Shown here one piece after another: positions 8,173-16,466 of a stretch of 64,000 nt of DNA. Location: contig LN874948.1 of the NCBI GenBank assembly GCA_001282665.1, forward strand, positions 24,984 to 88,983, in the 5' to 3' direction. Under the pieces are notes generated by a model. The model ran no database searches. It was given only the letters and a program-made list of their open reading frames with translations, and was not told where the DNA came from. The first letter of the stretch is position 1; the number at the start of each line of letters is the position of its first letter. Both the position numbers and the translations under genes were made by a program. The stretch comes from Clostridiales bacterium mt11. GTDB taxonomy: Bacteria > Bacillota > Clostridia > Tissierellales > Tepidimicrobiaceae.

Positions 8173-8907
8173 TTAGACGATAGCTACAAAATTTACCCTT
8201 TCTGATTTCTCATTAGGTTCATTAAAAGTAAATCCGTCATAACAATGAATCTCCCTAAAAGAAGCTTGTCTTAGTAATTCAACTATTTCATTGGTATAAT
8301 AAGCCTTTTCAAAATGCTGTTCGTCAAATCTTATATACTTATCATCTTTATCTAATACGAAAAAACTCAAATAAAATTCTACAATATCATCGCTTTCATC
8401 AAAATAGTTTTGCCATACATAAAAAACTCCTTCGCCATCTTCTATAAAGGTATTGTTTCCAATGATATGCTTCAACTTATAATAGGAGTTTATATCGAAG
8501 ATAAATATTCCTCCATCATTTAAATGCTCTCTTACATTTTTAAAGGTAAGTAATAAATCTTCTCTATCCTGTATATAGTTTATGCTATCACATATAGAGA
8601 TGACCGAGTCAAATTTTTGGTTAATATTAAAATCTATCATGTTTTGATTTAAAATTTTTACATTTTTAAATTTATGCAGCTTGTTGTAAGCCATACTCAA
8701 CATTTCTGAGGATAAATCAAAACAGGTTAAATCATATCCCCCCATAGCTAAATAATAGGATAAGTTTCCTGTACCACAAGCCATCTCCAATACTTTTTTA
8801 GGCTCATTACAAAATTTTTCAAATATACTTTTAATATATAAATACCAGTCCTTATAATCTATGTCCACCATTAATTCATCATATAGATATGCAAATTTAT
8901 TGTACAT
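8173..8907 (-). CDS. SAM-dependent class I methyltransferase
   Basis: A 244-residue cytosolic protein with the Rossmann-type SAM-binding fold. Motif I is VLEMACGTGNLSYYLA (about 39-54), followed by LTCFDLSSEML, which holds the acidic residue that binds the ribose of SAM, and VISICDSINYI as motif IV. The substrate cannot be inferred; the small size and central domain resemble the YqeM-like methyltransferases found near housekeeping genes in Firmicutes. It starts 3 bases after the sirtuin gene stops, with a GGAG site, so the two are almost certainly cotranscribed. No operon partner reveals a pathway. Confidence 0.85.
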   Translation of the reverse strand: MYNKFAYLYDELMVDIDYKDWYLYIKSIFEKFCNEPKKVLEMACGTGNLSYYLAMGGYDLTCFDLSSEMLSMAYNKLHKFKNVKILNQNMIDFNINQKFDSVISICDSINYIQDREDLLLTFKNVREHLNDGGIFIFDINSYYKLKHIIGNNTFIEDGEGVFYVWQNYFDESDDIVEFYLSFFVLDKDDKYIRFDEQHFEKAYYTNEIVELLRQASFREIHCYDGFTFNEPNEKSERVNFVAIV

Positions 8908-8910
8908 GTT

Positions 8911-9654
8911 CTACTCCTTCTCTAGTTCGTCTAAAATAGCCTCCAAAGTCTTGCCTGCACTCTCTTCAATTTTCACTTCAGCAAAACTATCCATAGCTGT
9001 AGGTCCTACGTTTATTATAACAAATTCTTTTGCCACTTGGGGTAAGTAATTTACTGGTGATACTGTCAAGCTTGATCCTATTACGATTAATAAATCGCTG
9101 GTTTCAACCTCATGTAATGAGATTTCAAAATCCTCTGGCAACATATCTCCAAAGAATACAACATCCGGTCTAAGGATTCCACCGCAATTATCACACTTTG
9201 GCGGTATCTCACCATTATTAACTTTATCAGTTAAAACCTCTAATTCTACTTTATTGCCACATTCCATACAGGAACCTTCTCTAGTATTACCGTGAACTTC
9301 TAAAATGTATTTAGAACCTGCTCTATAGTGTAAATTATCAATATTTTGAGTAATTACTCCTTTAATATACCCTAGTCTTTCCATTTCTGCCAAAGCAAAG
9401 TGAGCTCTATTAGGTTCAGCCTCCGTCATACCTAAAAGCATCTTAAACCCTTCATTGTAAAATTTTTTAGGATTATTATACAATACAGAGGTCGATAAAG
9501 CTTCCATTGGGTCAACCTTCTCCCATAATCCTGTATTAGGAGTTCTAAAATCTGGTATACCACTTTCAGTTGAAATACCTGCACCCGTCAAAACCATGGT
9601 TTTAGATGAATTCTTAATCAATTTAGCAACTCTTTTAATATCATCTTTATTCAT
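8911..9654 (-). CDS. NAD-dependent protein deacylase (sirtuin, CobB-type)
   Basis: A Sir2-family enzyme that removes acyl groups from protein lysines using NAD. The 247-residue length is usual for bacterial sirtuins. Conserved blocks are GAGISTESGIPDFR (NAD binding), TQNIDNLH, the catalytic histidine in EVHGNT, a zinc ribbon made of CMEC and CDNC, then RPDVVFFGDMLP and IGSSLTVSPV. The ATG at 9654 follows a GGGGG-type site. It lies between a spore-protein-like gene upstream and a methyltransferase downstream on one strand with short gaps, so a shared transcript is likely. Its targets are unknown. Confidence 0.95.
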   Translation of the reverse strand: MNKDDIKRVAKLIKNSSKTMVLTGAGISTESGIPDFRTPNTGLWEKVDPMEALSTSVLYNNPKKFYNEGFKMLLGMTEAEPNRAHFALAEMERLGYIKGVITQNIDNLHYRAGSKYILEVHGNTREGSCMECGNKVELEVLTDKVNNGEIPPKCDNCGGILRPDVVFFGDMLPEDFEISLHEVETSDLLIVIGSSLTVSPVNYLPQVAKEFVIINVGPTAMDSFAEVKIEESAGKTLEAILDELEKE

Positions 9655-9674
9655 AGAATCCCCCTTGTTATTTC

Positions 9675-9875
9675 CTATTGTTTTTCTTTATCTTCCTTTT
9701 TCATATTCCTTTTTTTTACCGTTATTAGTCCTCCAATCCTACCTGACTCCTTAGCCGTTAGACCTGCCCAACCTACTTCGTTAATTTTATCCATTAGTCC
9801 TAATTCCTTAGCTATTTCATATTTCAATTTATCCTCTATGGTTTCCTTTTTTTCCTTCTTTTTTTTATCTTTCAA
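9675..9875 (-). CDS. Divergent alpha/beta-type small acid-soluble spore protein
   Basis: A 66-residue protein. Residues about 17-55 match the alpha/beta SASP pattern: LKYEIAKELGL, then GRIGGLITVKK in place of the usual GxxGGxMvkk block. SASPs coat spore DNA and are degraded by the GPR protease at germination. This one is atypical: it has a lysine-rich N-terminal extension (MKDKKKKEKKE), a Lys/Glu tail, and changes in the second motif compared with the classical SASP at 17538. The start is a TTG at 9875 with a GGAGGG site. That site is buried in a strong hairpin (9877-9912), so translation may be controlled. Confidence 0.78.
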   Translation of the reverse strand: MKDKKKKEKKETIEDKLKYEIAKELGLMDKINEVGWAGLTAKESGRIGGLITVKKRNMKKEDKEKQ

Positions 9876-9876
9876 A

Positions 9877-9912
9877 TTTATCCCTCCTAAACTTATTATT
9901 AGGAAGGATAAA
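9877..9912 (-). promoter_or_regulatory. Hairpin covering the ribosome binding site of the SASP-like gene
   Basis: Read on the minus strand, 14-nt arms TTTATCCTTCCTAA and TTAGGAGGGATAAA pair fully with one G-U, around an 8-nt loop. The GGAGGG site lies inside the 3' arm. It also sits just after the CPBP gene stop, so it could act as a weak terminator, as an RBS lock, or as both. Confidence 0.6.
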
Positions 9913-9923
9913 GGGTTTTATTC

Positions 9924-10880
9924 TCATATAAACAAATATTTAAAATTCCAAAACGCAAAGAAGAATATAACCACCAATATTGGTAGACTTTCTATTAGAC
10001 TCATCCTCTTTTTAGTATTCATATCTTTAATCCAAGGCTCTTCCTGAATAAAAGTATTCAGTTCTATGATTTCTCCTTCATTATTAGCAGGTAAAATTTT
10101 AATAAGCTTATAAGATATAAATCCAAATAACAGAGCACATAAACCTAAACTTACCAAAGCTATCATCATTTCCCTTCCCTCTGGCATGTTCAGTATATCC
10201 GTATTTTCTCCTAGTTCCTTCCCAATATTGGTAAATAGATACCCTATAGTTAAAGCTATTGTGTTATTCATCGTATGACCAATCATTGTAGAGATTAAAG
10301 AATTAGTTTTATATGCTATTATTCCAAACAAAATTCCTAAGTAAATTGGTCCTATTAGATTTTGTAGATTAAAATGAAATAATCCAAAAAGTGCAGCTGA
10401 ATAGATAATAGATTTTTTCTTCCCAAGACTTTCATAGGATCTCATAATCATTCCTCTAAACATAATTTCTTCACATATACCAGGCGTTAAAGCGATTACC
10501 AAAAAACCTAATACATATTCTTTAAGATTTGATGGTATAGGTACAGGATTTGGTCTTATCTGAACAAAATTATTCAATAAGATAATACCTAAAAGATTAA
10601 AAAATACTGCTACTGGATAAGAAAAGATAACAATAAGCAACACAAGCATAGCTTGATGTAAGCTCACTTTATTTAACCTCAGATTATTTTTTACAGAATA
10701 TCCATTAATATTTAAATAAAACAATACGGGTAATAGTATAATCAAGTATTCTGTGATTAAAAGTCCAGTATAAACCTCTTTAGCTTGAGATTTTGCTCCA
10801 ACAGTTATAAGCAAAAAAGCTATGGCTAAATATAAAATATTCGTTTCTAAAACCGATGGGCTATTTTTATCTGACATCAT
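9924..10880 (-). CDS. CPBP-family intramembrane metalloprotease
   Basis: A 318-residue multi-spanning membrane protein of the CAAX-protease/bacteriocin-processing (ABI) family. The catalytic motifs are in order: EE at 137-138 in CEEIMFRG, H169 in GLFHF, and H202 with asparagines at 205-206 in GHTMNN. These residues form the glutamate/histidine active site in membrane segments. Substrates of bacterial members are mostly unknown; some process peptides or protect against bacteriocins. No bacteriocin-like gene is adjacent. It is followed by the SASP-like gene with a hairpin between them, and is divergent from the asd operon. Confidence 0.9.
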   Translation of the reverse strand: MMSDKNSPSVLETNILYLAIAFLLITVGAKSQAKEVYTGLLITEYLIILLPVLFYLNINGYSVKNNLRLNKVSLHQAMLVLLIVIFSYPVAVFFNLLGIILLNNFVQIRPNPVPIPSNLKEYVLGFLVIALTPGICEEIMFRGMIMRSYESLGKKKSIIYSAALFGLFHFNLQNLIGPIYLGILFGIIAYKTNSLISTMIGHTMNNTIALTIGYLFTNIGKELGENTDILNMPEGREMMIALVSLGLCALLFGFISYKLIKILPANNEGEIIELNTFIQEEPWIKDMNTKKRMSLIESLPILVVIFFFAFWNFKYLFI

Positions 10881-10951
10881 TTGGAATATTTACCTCCTTT
10901 CTTTCATATATTTTATACTTTTTAATAATTAAAATCAAATAACCTCTTCTA

Positions 10952-10980
10952 TTAACATATTTTATGTTATATCATATATA
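10952..10980 (+). promoter_or_regulatory. Predicted promoter of the asd-dapA-dapB operon
   Basis: -35 TTAACA (10952-10957), a 17-bp spacer and -10 TATATA (10975-10980), about 38 bases before the asd start. No lysine riboswitch fits in the short leader. Confidence 0.45.
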
Positions 10981-11018
10981 TTAATAAATAATATTTTTTT
11001 GGGAGGTGTCCAGTAAAA

Positions 11019-12002
11019 ATGGTCAATGTTGGAATTGTAGGCGCAACAGGTATGGTAGGTAGAACTTTTTTGAAAATAATGGAAGAAAGGAAATTCCCAG
11101 TAGATAATCTCTATCTATTTGCATCAGCTAAATCAAAGGGAGAAATTATTAAATTCAATAATAAAGAATTTAAAATAGAAGAATTAAATGAACATTCTTT
11201 TGATAGACCTATAGATATAGCTTTATTTTCAGCTGGAGGCAATATAAGCAAGAAATATGCGCCTATAGCAAAAGAAAAAGGAATCACAGTAATAGATAAT
11301 AGTAGTGCATGGAGAATGGAAGATTGGGTACCGCTAATAGTTCCAGAGGTTAATCCTGAAGCAGTACATGGACATCAGGGAATTATATCTAACCCAAATT
11401 GTTCTACTATTCAATCCGTTATACCTTTAAAACCTTTAAATGACAAATACAAGTTAAAAAGGGTGATTTTTTCAACCTATCAAGCTGTTTCTGGTTCAGG
11501 CGTAGGAGGAATTAAGGATTTAGAAAATGGTTTAGCAGCACCTTACCATAATAAATATCCTCATCCTATTGCTTTTAATGTATTACCCCATATAGATGAT
11601 TTCTTGGAAAATGGGTATACAAAAGAAGAAATAAAGATGATAGAGGAAACAAAGAAGATATTAAATGACCAAGATATAAAAATAACAGCTACTACTGTGA
11701 GAGTACCTGTTAGGTATGGTCATGCCGTATCTGCTAATATAGAACTAGAAAATAGTTTTGAATTAGAAGATATATTTGAATTATTTAGAAATAGTGATGG
11801 AATAGAAGTAATTGATGATCCTGCTAACAATGTATATCCTATGCCAATTCTTGCTGAAGGCACTGATACTGTCTATGTAGGTAGAATAAGACGAGATTTT
11901 AGCGTGGAAAATGGTTTAAACATTTGGATTGTAGCTGACAATAGTCGTAAAGGTGCAGCAACCAATACCGTCCAAATAGCCGAATTATTAATTAATAAAT
12001 AG
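11019..12002 (+). CDS. asd: Aspartate-semialdehyde dehydrogenase
   Basis: NADPH-dependent enzyme that converts aspartyl phosphate to aspartate semialdehyde, the branch point for lysine/diaminopimelate, threonine and methionine. The 327-residue length is standard. The nucleotide loop GATGMVGRT is at 8-16, the catalytic cysteine is C128 in SNPNCST, and the substrate/catalytic region RYGHAVS lies in the second half. The ATG at 11019 follows a GGGAGGTG site. First gene of a tight plus-strand operon with dapA (10-base gap) and dapB, so its main use here is probably cell-wall diaminopimelate and spore dipicolinate supply. Confidence 0.97.
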   Translation: MVNVGIVGATGMVGRTFLKIMEERKFPVDNLYLFASAKSKGEIIKFNNKEFKIEELNEHSFDRPIDIALFSAGGNISKKYAPIAKEKGITVIDNSSAWRMEDWVPLIVPEVNPEAVHGHQGIISNPNCSTIQSVIPLKPLNDKYKLKRVIFSTYQAVSGSGVGGIKDLENGLAAPYHNKYPHPIAFNVLPHIDDFLENGYTKEEIKMIEETKKILNDQDIKITATTVRVPVRYGHAVSANIELENSFELEDIFELFRNSDGIEVIDDPANNVYPMPILAEGTDTVYVGRIRRDFSVENGLNIWIVADNSRKGAATNTVQIAELLINK

Positions 12003-12012
12003 GAGGTATGAA

Positions 12013-12897
12013 ATGATGTTTAAAGGTTCTGGAGTTGCAATAGTAACACCTTTTAAGGATGACAAAATTAACTTTAAAAAGCTAGAAGAATTACTTGAAT
12101 GGCATGTTTCAGAAGGCACTGATGCCATAATAATATGTGGCACTACTGGTGAATCTGCCACAATGTCCGATGATGAAAAAAAAGAAGCTATAAGATTTAC
12201 AGTAGAAAAGATAAATAAAAGAATACCCGTTATAGCAGGGACTGGTAGTAATAATACTAAACACTCTATTGAATTAAGCCAATATGCAGAAAAAGTAGGA
12301 GCAGATGGGTTGTTGGTCGTAACACCGTATTATAACAAGACAACTCAAAAAGGACTAATAGAGCATTATACAGCTATTGCAGATAAGGTAAATACACCAA
12401 TTATTATCTATAATGTACCTGGAAGGACTGGATTAAATATACTTCCAAAGACTATTATGGAATTAGCAAAACATCAAAATATTAAAGGGGTAAAAGAAGC
12501 AAGCGGTAATATAGCTCAAGTAGCAGAAATTGCAAGATTAGTTCCTGATGATTTCTATATCTATTCAGGAAATGATGATATGATAGTTCCTCTATTGTCA
12601 TTAGGCGGTCATGGAGTTATATCCGTTGTAGCAAATATCCTTCCAAAGGATACCCATAATATAGTTGAATATTTCTTAGATGGAGATCTAAAATCCTCTA
12701 GGGAGCTTCAGTTGAAGATGAAACCATTGATAGATGCTCTATTCATAGAAGTAAATCCTATCCCAGTAAAAGAAGCCATGAATTTACTAGGGATGGAAGT
12801 AGGTCCTTGCAAATTACCTCTTACATCTATGACTGATGAAAATAAACAAAAATTAATCCATGAAATGTCTCTATACGGAATGAATGTAGGGAGGTAA
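12013..12897 (+). CDS. dapA: 4-hydroxy-tetrahydrodipicolinate synthase
   Basis: Condenses aspartate semialdehyde with pyruvate in the diaminopimelate pathway. The 294-residue TIM-barrel enzyme shows the Schiff-base lysine K161 in GVKEAS, Y133 in IIYNVPGRTG, and the threonine pair in GTTGESAT (46-47). The start ATG at 12013 has GGAGG 6 bases upstream; a second ATG follows immediately. It lies 10 bases after asd and 6 bases before dapB, so the three are one transcript. The product also feeds dipicolinic acid synthesis in spore formers. Confidence 0.97.
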   Translation: MMFKGSGVAIVTPFKDDKINFKKLEELLEWHVSEGTDAIIICGTTGESATMSDDEKKEAIRFTVEKINKRIPVIAGTGSNNTKHSIELSQYAEKVGADGLLVVTPYYNKTTQKGLIEHYTAIADKVNTPIIIYNVPGRTGLNILPKTIMELAKHQNIKGVKEASGNIAQVAEIARLVPDDFYIYSGNDDMIVPLLSLGGHGVISVVANILPKDTHNIVEYFLDGDLKSSRELQLKMKPLIDALFIEVNPIPVKEAMNLLGMEVGPCKLPLTSMTDENKQKLIHEMSLYGMNVGR

Positions 12898-12903
12898 TGG
12901 ATA

Positions 12904-13662
12904 ATGATAAAAATTGTAATTAACGGATTTCTAGGTCAAATGGGCCAAGTAATCGGTAATCAAATAAAAAACAGCGTAGACATGGAATTAGTTGGAGGAA
13001 TAGACAAAAATGCCGATTCCTATAAAGGCGAAACTAAAGTATATAAAAATCTTGATGATTTTCATGGTGATTGTGATGTAATAATAGATTTTTCTCATCC
13101 TACATCTTTAGATAATCTATTAAAATATGCAAAAACTAATAAAGTGGCTTTAGTAATAGGTACTACTGGATATGAAGAAAAGGAAATGCAAAAACTGAAT
13201 GAAGCTTCAAAAGAAATCCCAATATTTTATTCAGCAAATATGTCTTTGGGAATAAATCTTCTACTATCCTTGGTTTCCAAGGCTGCCTCTGTATTAGGTG
13301 AAGATTTTGATATTGAAATCATCGAAAAGCATCATAATAAAAAAATAGATGCACCTAGCGGTACTGCTTATATGATAGCTAACAAGATAAACGAAGTATT
13401 TGATAACGGTAAAGTATATACCTTTGGTAGAAATACAAAGACAAATAAGAGATCTCCTAAGGAGATTGGCATACATGCAGTTCGAGGTGGAACTATAGTA
13501 GGTGAACATGACGTATTGTTTGCTGGATTAGACGAAACAATAGAGATAAAACACAATGCTTCATCAAAAAATGTATTTGCAAAAGGTGCATTAGTAGCAG
13601 CACAATTTATAGTTAAAAAAGATAAAGGACTATTCAATATGGATGATATAATCAATGGATAA
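12904..13662 (+). CDS. dapB: 4-hydroxy-tetrahydrodipicolinate reductase
   Basis: NAD(P)H-dependent reductase that follows DapA. The 252-residue length is normal. The N-terminal dinucleotide fold starts IKIVINGFLGQMG. The signature EKHHNKKIDAPSGTA contains the catalytic histidines and the lysine that binds the substrate. GAVTPFCS-like motifs are absent, as expected for a soluble enzyme. It is the last gene of the asd-dapA-dapB operon and ends at a strong, probably bidirectional terminator shared with the convergent hpt gene. Confidence 0.97.
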   Translation: MIKIVINGFLGQMGQVIGNQIKNSVDMELVGGIDKNADSYKGETKVYKNLDDFHGDCDVIIDFSHPTSLDNLLKYAKTNKVALVIGTTGYEEKEMQKLNEASKEIPIFYSANMSLGINLLLSLVSKAASVLGEDFDIEIIEKHHNKKIDAPSGTAYMIANKINEVFDNGKVYTFGRNTKTNKRSPKEIGIHAVRGGTIVGEHDVLFAGLDETIEIKHNASSKNVFAKGALVAAQFIVKKDKGLFNMDDIING

Positions 13663-13663
13663 T

Positions 13664-13694
13664 AAAAACCTACAGGACTTCCTGTAGGTTTTTT
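13664..13694. terminator. Bidirectional terminator between dapB and hpt
   Basis: AAAAACCTACAGGA pairs with TCCTGTAGGTTTTTT. There are A/T runs on both sides, between convergent genes, and the T-run reaches the hpt stop codon. Confidence 0.88.
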
Positions 13695-14220
13695 ATTCAT
13701 CAAAAGTGAAAATATAGGGTATATTTCTAAAATAATCTCCATAATTAAGACCATAGCCTACGATAAATACATCAGGTATAGTAAAGCCTACATAATCAGG
13801 AAAGATATCTGCCTCCCTTCTACTTGGCTTGTCCAACATAACGCAGATTTTAATGGATTTTGGTTCTTTCATACTTATAAATTCTACTACTTTTTTCATA
13901 GTATGTCCTGAATCTATAATATCATCTACAATGATGACATCCTTGCCTCTAACATCCGTCCTTACATCATTAATTATCTCTACAATTCCAGAGGATACTT
14001 CATCATGTCCATAAGATGAAGTAGTCATAAAGTCAATATTAACAGGAACTTCAAGCTCCCTTATTAAATCAGCGGCAAATATAAAGCTTCCTCTAAGCAG
14101 TGATATTACTATAATATCATTATCTTTATAATCCTTAGATATTTCTTCTCCTAATTCTTTTACTCTCTGAGATATTTCTTCTCGACTAAATAGTGTTTTA
14201 GGCTTTCTATCTAATTGCAA
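13693..14220 (-). CDS. hpt: Hypoxanthine(-guanine) phosphoribosyltransferase
   Basis: Purine-salvage enzyme that joins hypoxanthine or guanine to PRPP. The 175-residue protein contains the PRPP-binding signature VIIVDDIIDSGHTM (about 95-108), preceded by IVISLLRGSFIFAADL, and FTIPDVFIVGYGLNY near the base-binding hood. The start is a TTG at 14220, chosen because it has a GGGAGAGG site about 6 bases upstream and gives the normal N-terminus; no upstream ATG is in frame. A tiny single-membrane-segment ORF precedes it. Downstream it converges on dapB. Confidence 0.95.
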   Translation of the reverse strand: MQLDRKPKTLFSREEISQRVKELGEEISKDYKDNDIIVISLLRGSFIFAADLIRELEVPVNIDFMTTSSYGHDEVSSGIVEIINDVRTDVRGKDVIIVDDIIDSGHTMKKVVEFISMKEPKSIKICVMLDKPSRREADIFPDYVGFTIPDVFIVGYGLNYGDYFRNIPYIFTFDE

Positions 14221-14248
14221 CCTATACCTCTCCCTTCTTTTTTATATA

Positions 14249-14374
14249 CTACTGAAATTTCCTCTTCAATATTAGTTTTATTTCTCTTAGTTCAAATAAT
14301 ATTTTATTTAAAGTATACTGCAAACTAACCAATATAATTAACACTATAGAAGTAATTATTATTTTTACATTCAT
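14249..14374 (-). CDS. Small single-membrane-segment protein (41 aa)
   Basis: A 41-codon ORF with an ATG behind a good AAGGAGA site (8-base spacing). The product starts MNVKIIITSIVLIILVSLQ, a clear hydrophobic segment, and ends in a basic tail. It stops 28 bases before the hpt start on the same strand. I do not recognise it. The strong RBS and membrane-like composition favour a real gene, but in AT-rich DNA such short hydrophobic frames can also arise by chance. Confidence 0.45.
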   Translation of the reverse strand: MNVKIIITSIVLIILVSLQYTLNKILFELREIKLILKRKFQ

Positions 14375-14449
14375 AAATCTTTCTCCTTACCTCCAGTCAT
14401 ATTGTGTAAATTATAACATATAATATGGATTTAGTGGAACAAAAAATAA

Positions 14450-14499
14450 TAAAAAAATCATGCTTTCTGTTTTATTATGGGAAATATACAGAAAGCATG
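14450..14499 (-). terminator. Terminator after the SSB-like gene
   Basis: On the minus strand, 12-bp arms CATGCTTTCTGT and ACAGAAAGCATG enclose a 17-nt loop and are followed by ATTTTTTTATTATTTTTTG. Confidence 0.85.
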
Positions 14500-14512
14500 C
14501 TCTCATTAGTCC

Positions 14513-15199
14513 TTATAGTTCCTTTTCACAATCGTCTATTCTATTGTTATCGTTTTCAATATACTCTAATTTAGATACAGATACTTCATAGGCTATCTTT
14601 GTTTCTACTTCTTCGTTGTTGTGTTTTTTTTGATATTCCCGACTTTGGATTCTGCCCCATACCTTAATATGATCCCCTATCAATAACTTTTCGCAAAATC
14701 TAGCATTTCTCCCCCAAGCAATGCAAGGTATGTAATCGGATTTGTTATAAGGTCTATTAACCGCTATAAGTAAATCGGAAATTTCTCTCCCAAAAGGCGT
14801 AGTTCTATAAATAGGAGATTTACAAATATAGCCGTCTAGATAAATTTCATTGGGAGCTTTTAATAACTCCTCTATTTCTTCCTCATCTTCTAAGGCTCTA
14901 ATATCCCTTGCAAATACAGTCAATACAAGACGACTTGAATTATTGATATACCTATTATAGGACCGCAGCTGACCATAAATCTCTACATAATTACCTAATG
15001 ATAAATCCATATTTACGATTAGTCTTTCAGATATAGTTACAGGCAAAATATCCACTGAATCACTTAACCTAGGGACTTCTAAGTCAAAACTGTAAAATCC
15101 CTCACCATACATCTCATGACTAAAACTCATTGGTGAACTAATTTTCCCAATAATCTCTACCACATTTGTATCAATTACCTTGTCAATCACTATAATCAT
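14513..15199 (-). CDS. Tandem OB-fold single-stranded-DNA-binding-like protein
   Basis: A 228-residue protein with two SSB-like OB-fold halves. The first is about 8-100 (NVVEIIGKISSPMSF, then YVEIYGQLRSYNRY). The second is about 115-215 (NEIYLDGYICKSPIYRTTPFGREISDLLIAVNR, then WGRNARFCEKLLIGDHIKVWGRIQSRE). The second half carries the clearest SSB/PriB signature. Ordinary SSB is a single OB-fold with an acidic C-terminal tip; here the tail ends CEKEL without the usual DDDIPF-type tip. It is probably a nucleic-acid-binding relative, not the main SSB. A GTG at 15190 has better RBS spacing than the ATG at 15199. Confidence 0.78.
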   Translation of the reverse strand: MIIVIDKVIDTNVVEIIGKISSPMSFSHEMYGEGFYSFDLEVPRLSDSVDILPVTISERLIVNMDLSLGNYVEIYGQLRSYNRYINNSSRLVLTVFARDIRALEDEEEIEELLKAPNEIYLDGYICKSPIYRTTPFGREISDLLIAVNRPYNKSDYIPCIAWGRNARFCEKLLIGDHIKVWGRIQSREYQKKHNNEEVETKIAYEVSVSKLEYIENDNNRIDDCEKEL

Positions 15200-15360
15200 C
15201 TCCCCCTTATTCTTATGTTTCTTATAATCTATAACTATGTTTATTCGCTAATTTAAAATAATATGATAGGGACAATGAAATTTTTCATAGATATAGACTT
15301 TTTTACCTTCGTATAAATAATATGATAATATTTTATCAAATTTTGCTCAATTCTTCCACT

Positions 15361-15398
15361 TAAAAAGCAAAAACCAGTTAAATTTTCATATTAACTGG
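15361..15398 (-). terminator. Terminator overlapping the end of the Mur-like gene
   Basis: On the minus strand, CCAGTTAA and TTTAACTGG pair around the stop codon, followed by TTTTTGCTTTTT. Confidence 0.75.
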
Positions 15399-16444
15399 CT
15401 AATAATTTCCCTGCTATTCCTTAAACATTCATTCCCCATCATCAATAGCAAATCGTTTTTATCTAATAATAGAATTGTGTTTTCAATGCAAATATTCAAT
15501 TCAGTAAATATTTCATAATTAACTTTTTTACTTGTTAATAATAAATCAATATTATTCCTTATTAAACTATCTACCTTATTGACATATAAAAATACCTTCT
15601 TTATGCCTATTATTGGCATCCAACTTAAAATTACCTCTAAGTTTTTTTTAATAGTATAAATTCCTTGATCGATATCTATGCCGCTTATAACATAAACATC
15701 TTTGCACTTAATATTTTGGATTTCTTCAAATATTAAATTGTAATCTGAAGGCATACTACAATCGTTATCAAGTATCATATAATTCTTATCATATATCTTC
15801 TCTAAATGCCTGTAGACTCCACTAATCTTAGATAAAACTTCTTGTATTTGACTAACATTTATTCCACAGCTTAGCCCACAAGCTATGGCTCCTAATCCAT
15901 GATAGATACTCGTCTTTCCAATTAAATTTATGACTATTGGCACTTCCATAGGCTCAATTTTTATTCCATTTATGGAATTGAACTCCCTTTGTAAACATAA
16001 GTTGAATTCAGTATTGCTAGAGGTGTTAAGACTAGAAGCTGTAATTGTAGCTTTTTTATTTAATCCATATGTTATTATCAACCCTTCTGTGTTCTCTCCT
16101 AAAATATACATAGAATTTGATTCATCTATATTCATGATTATATATTGTCCCCTGCTTACCATACTCCTTATAAAAGGATTTTTGTAATCCTCTTCCTTCA
16201 AAGTGGATAGAAGCAAAACATCAAAGTACAATTCCATATTCAATACGGATTCTATTATCTTAGGATTCAACTCCATAATTAATACTAGTTTATTTTTTGA
16301 AGATAAAATATTTATAGTCTCTTTTTTGTTTTTATATATAACTTCGTAGTCCAATTTTAGAAATATCTCCTTAGTTATATGATGGGTAATATTGTTCTCA
16401 TCAGAACTTAGTATTCCTATTGAAGTTAACGATTGGTATGCCAT
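15386..16444 (-). CDS. Degenerate Mur-ligase-like protein lacking the ATP P-loop
   Basis: A 352-residue protein. Its C-terminal half resembles MurE/MurC-type ligases: IYHGLGAIACGLSCGINVSQI followed by SGVYRHLEKIYDKNYMILDNDCSMPSDYN matches the hinge and third domain, where active enzymes have the PGR-E and DYAHNPD motifs. In the N-terminal part, IGILSSDENNITHHITKEIF occupies the place of the ATP loop GTNGKTT, and the GKT residues are missing. It is therefore unlikely to be an active ligase by the usual mechanism. It sits 22 bases after pdaB, so a role in spore cortex or wall control is possible, but this is inference only. Confidence 0.65.
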   Translation of the reverse strand: MAYQSLTSIGILSSDENNITHHITKEIFLKLDYEVIYKNKKETINILSSKNKLVLIMELNPKIIESVLNMELYFDVLLLSTLKEEDYKNPFIRSMVSRGQYIIMNIDESNSMYILGENTEGLIITYGLNKKATITASSLNTSSNTEFNLCLQREFNSINGIKIEPMEVPIVINLIGKTSIYHGLGAIACGLSCGINVSQIQEVLSKISGVYRHLEKIYDKNYMILDNDCSMPSDYNLIFEEIQNIKCKDVYVISGIDIDQGIYTIKKNLEVILSWMPIIGIKKVFLYVNKVDSLIRNNIDLLLTSKKVNYEIFTELNICIENTILLLDKNDLLLMMGNECLRNSREIISQLI

Positions 16445-16466
16445 ATAAATGCTCCCTTTTTAGATT

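Noticed and set aside
10881..11018. Lysine riboswitch upstream of asd
   Set aside because: The leader after the predicted promoter is under 40 bases, too short for that riboswitch, and no terminator is present.
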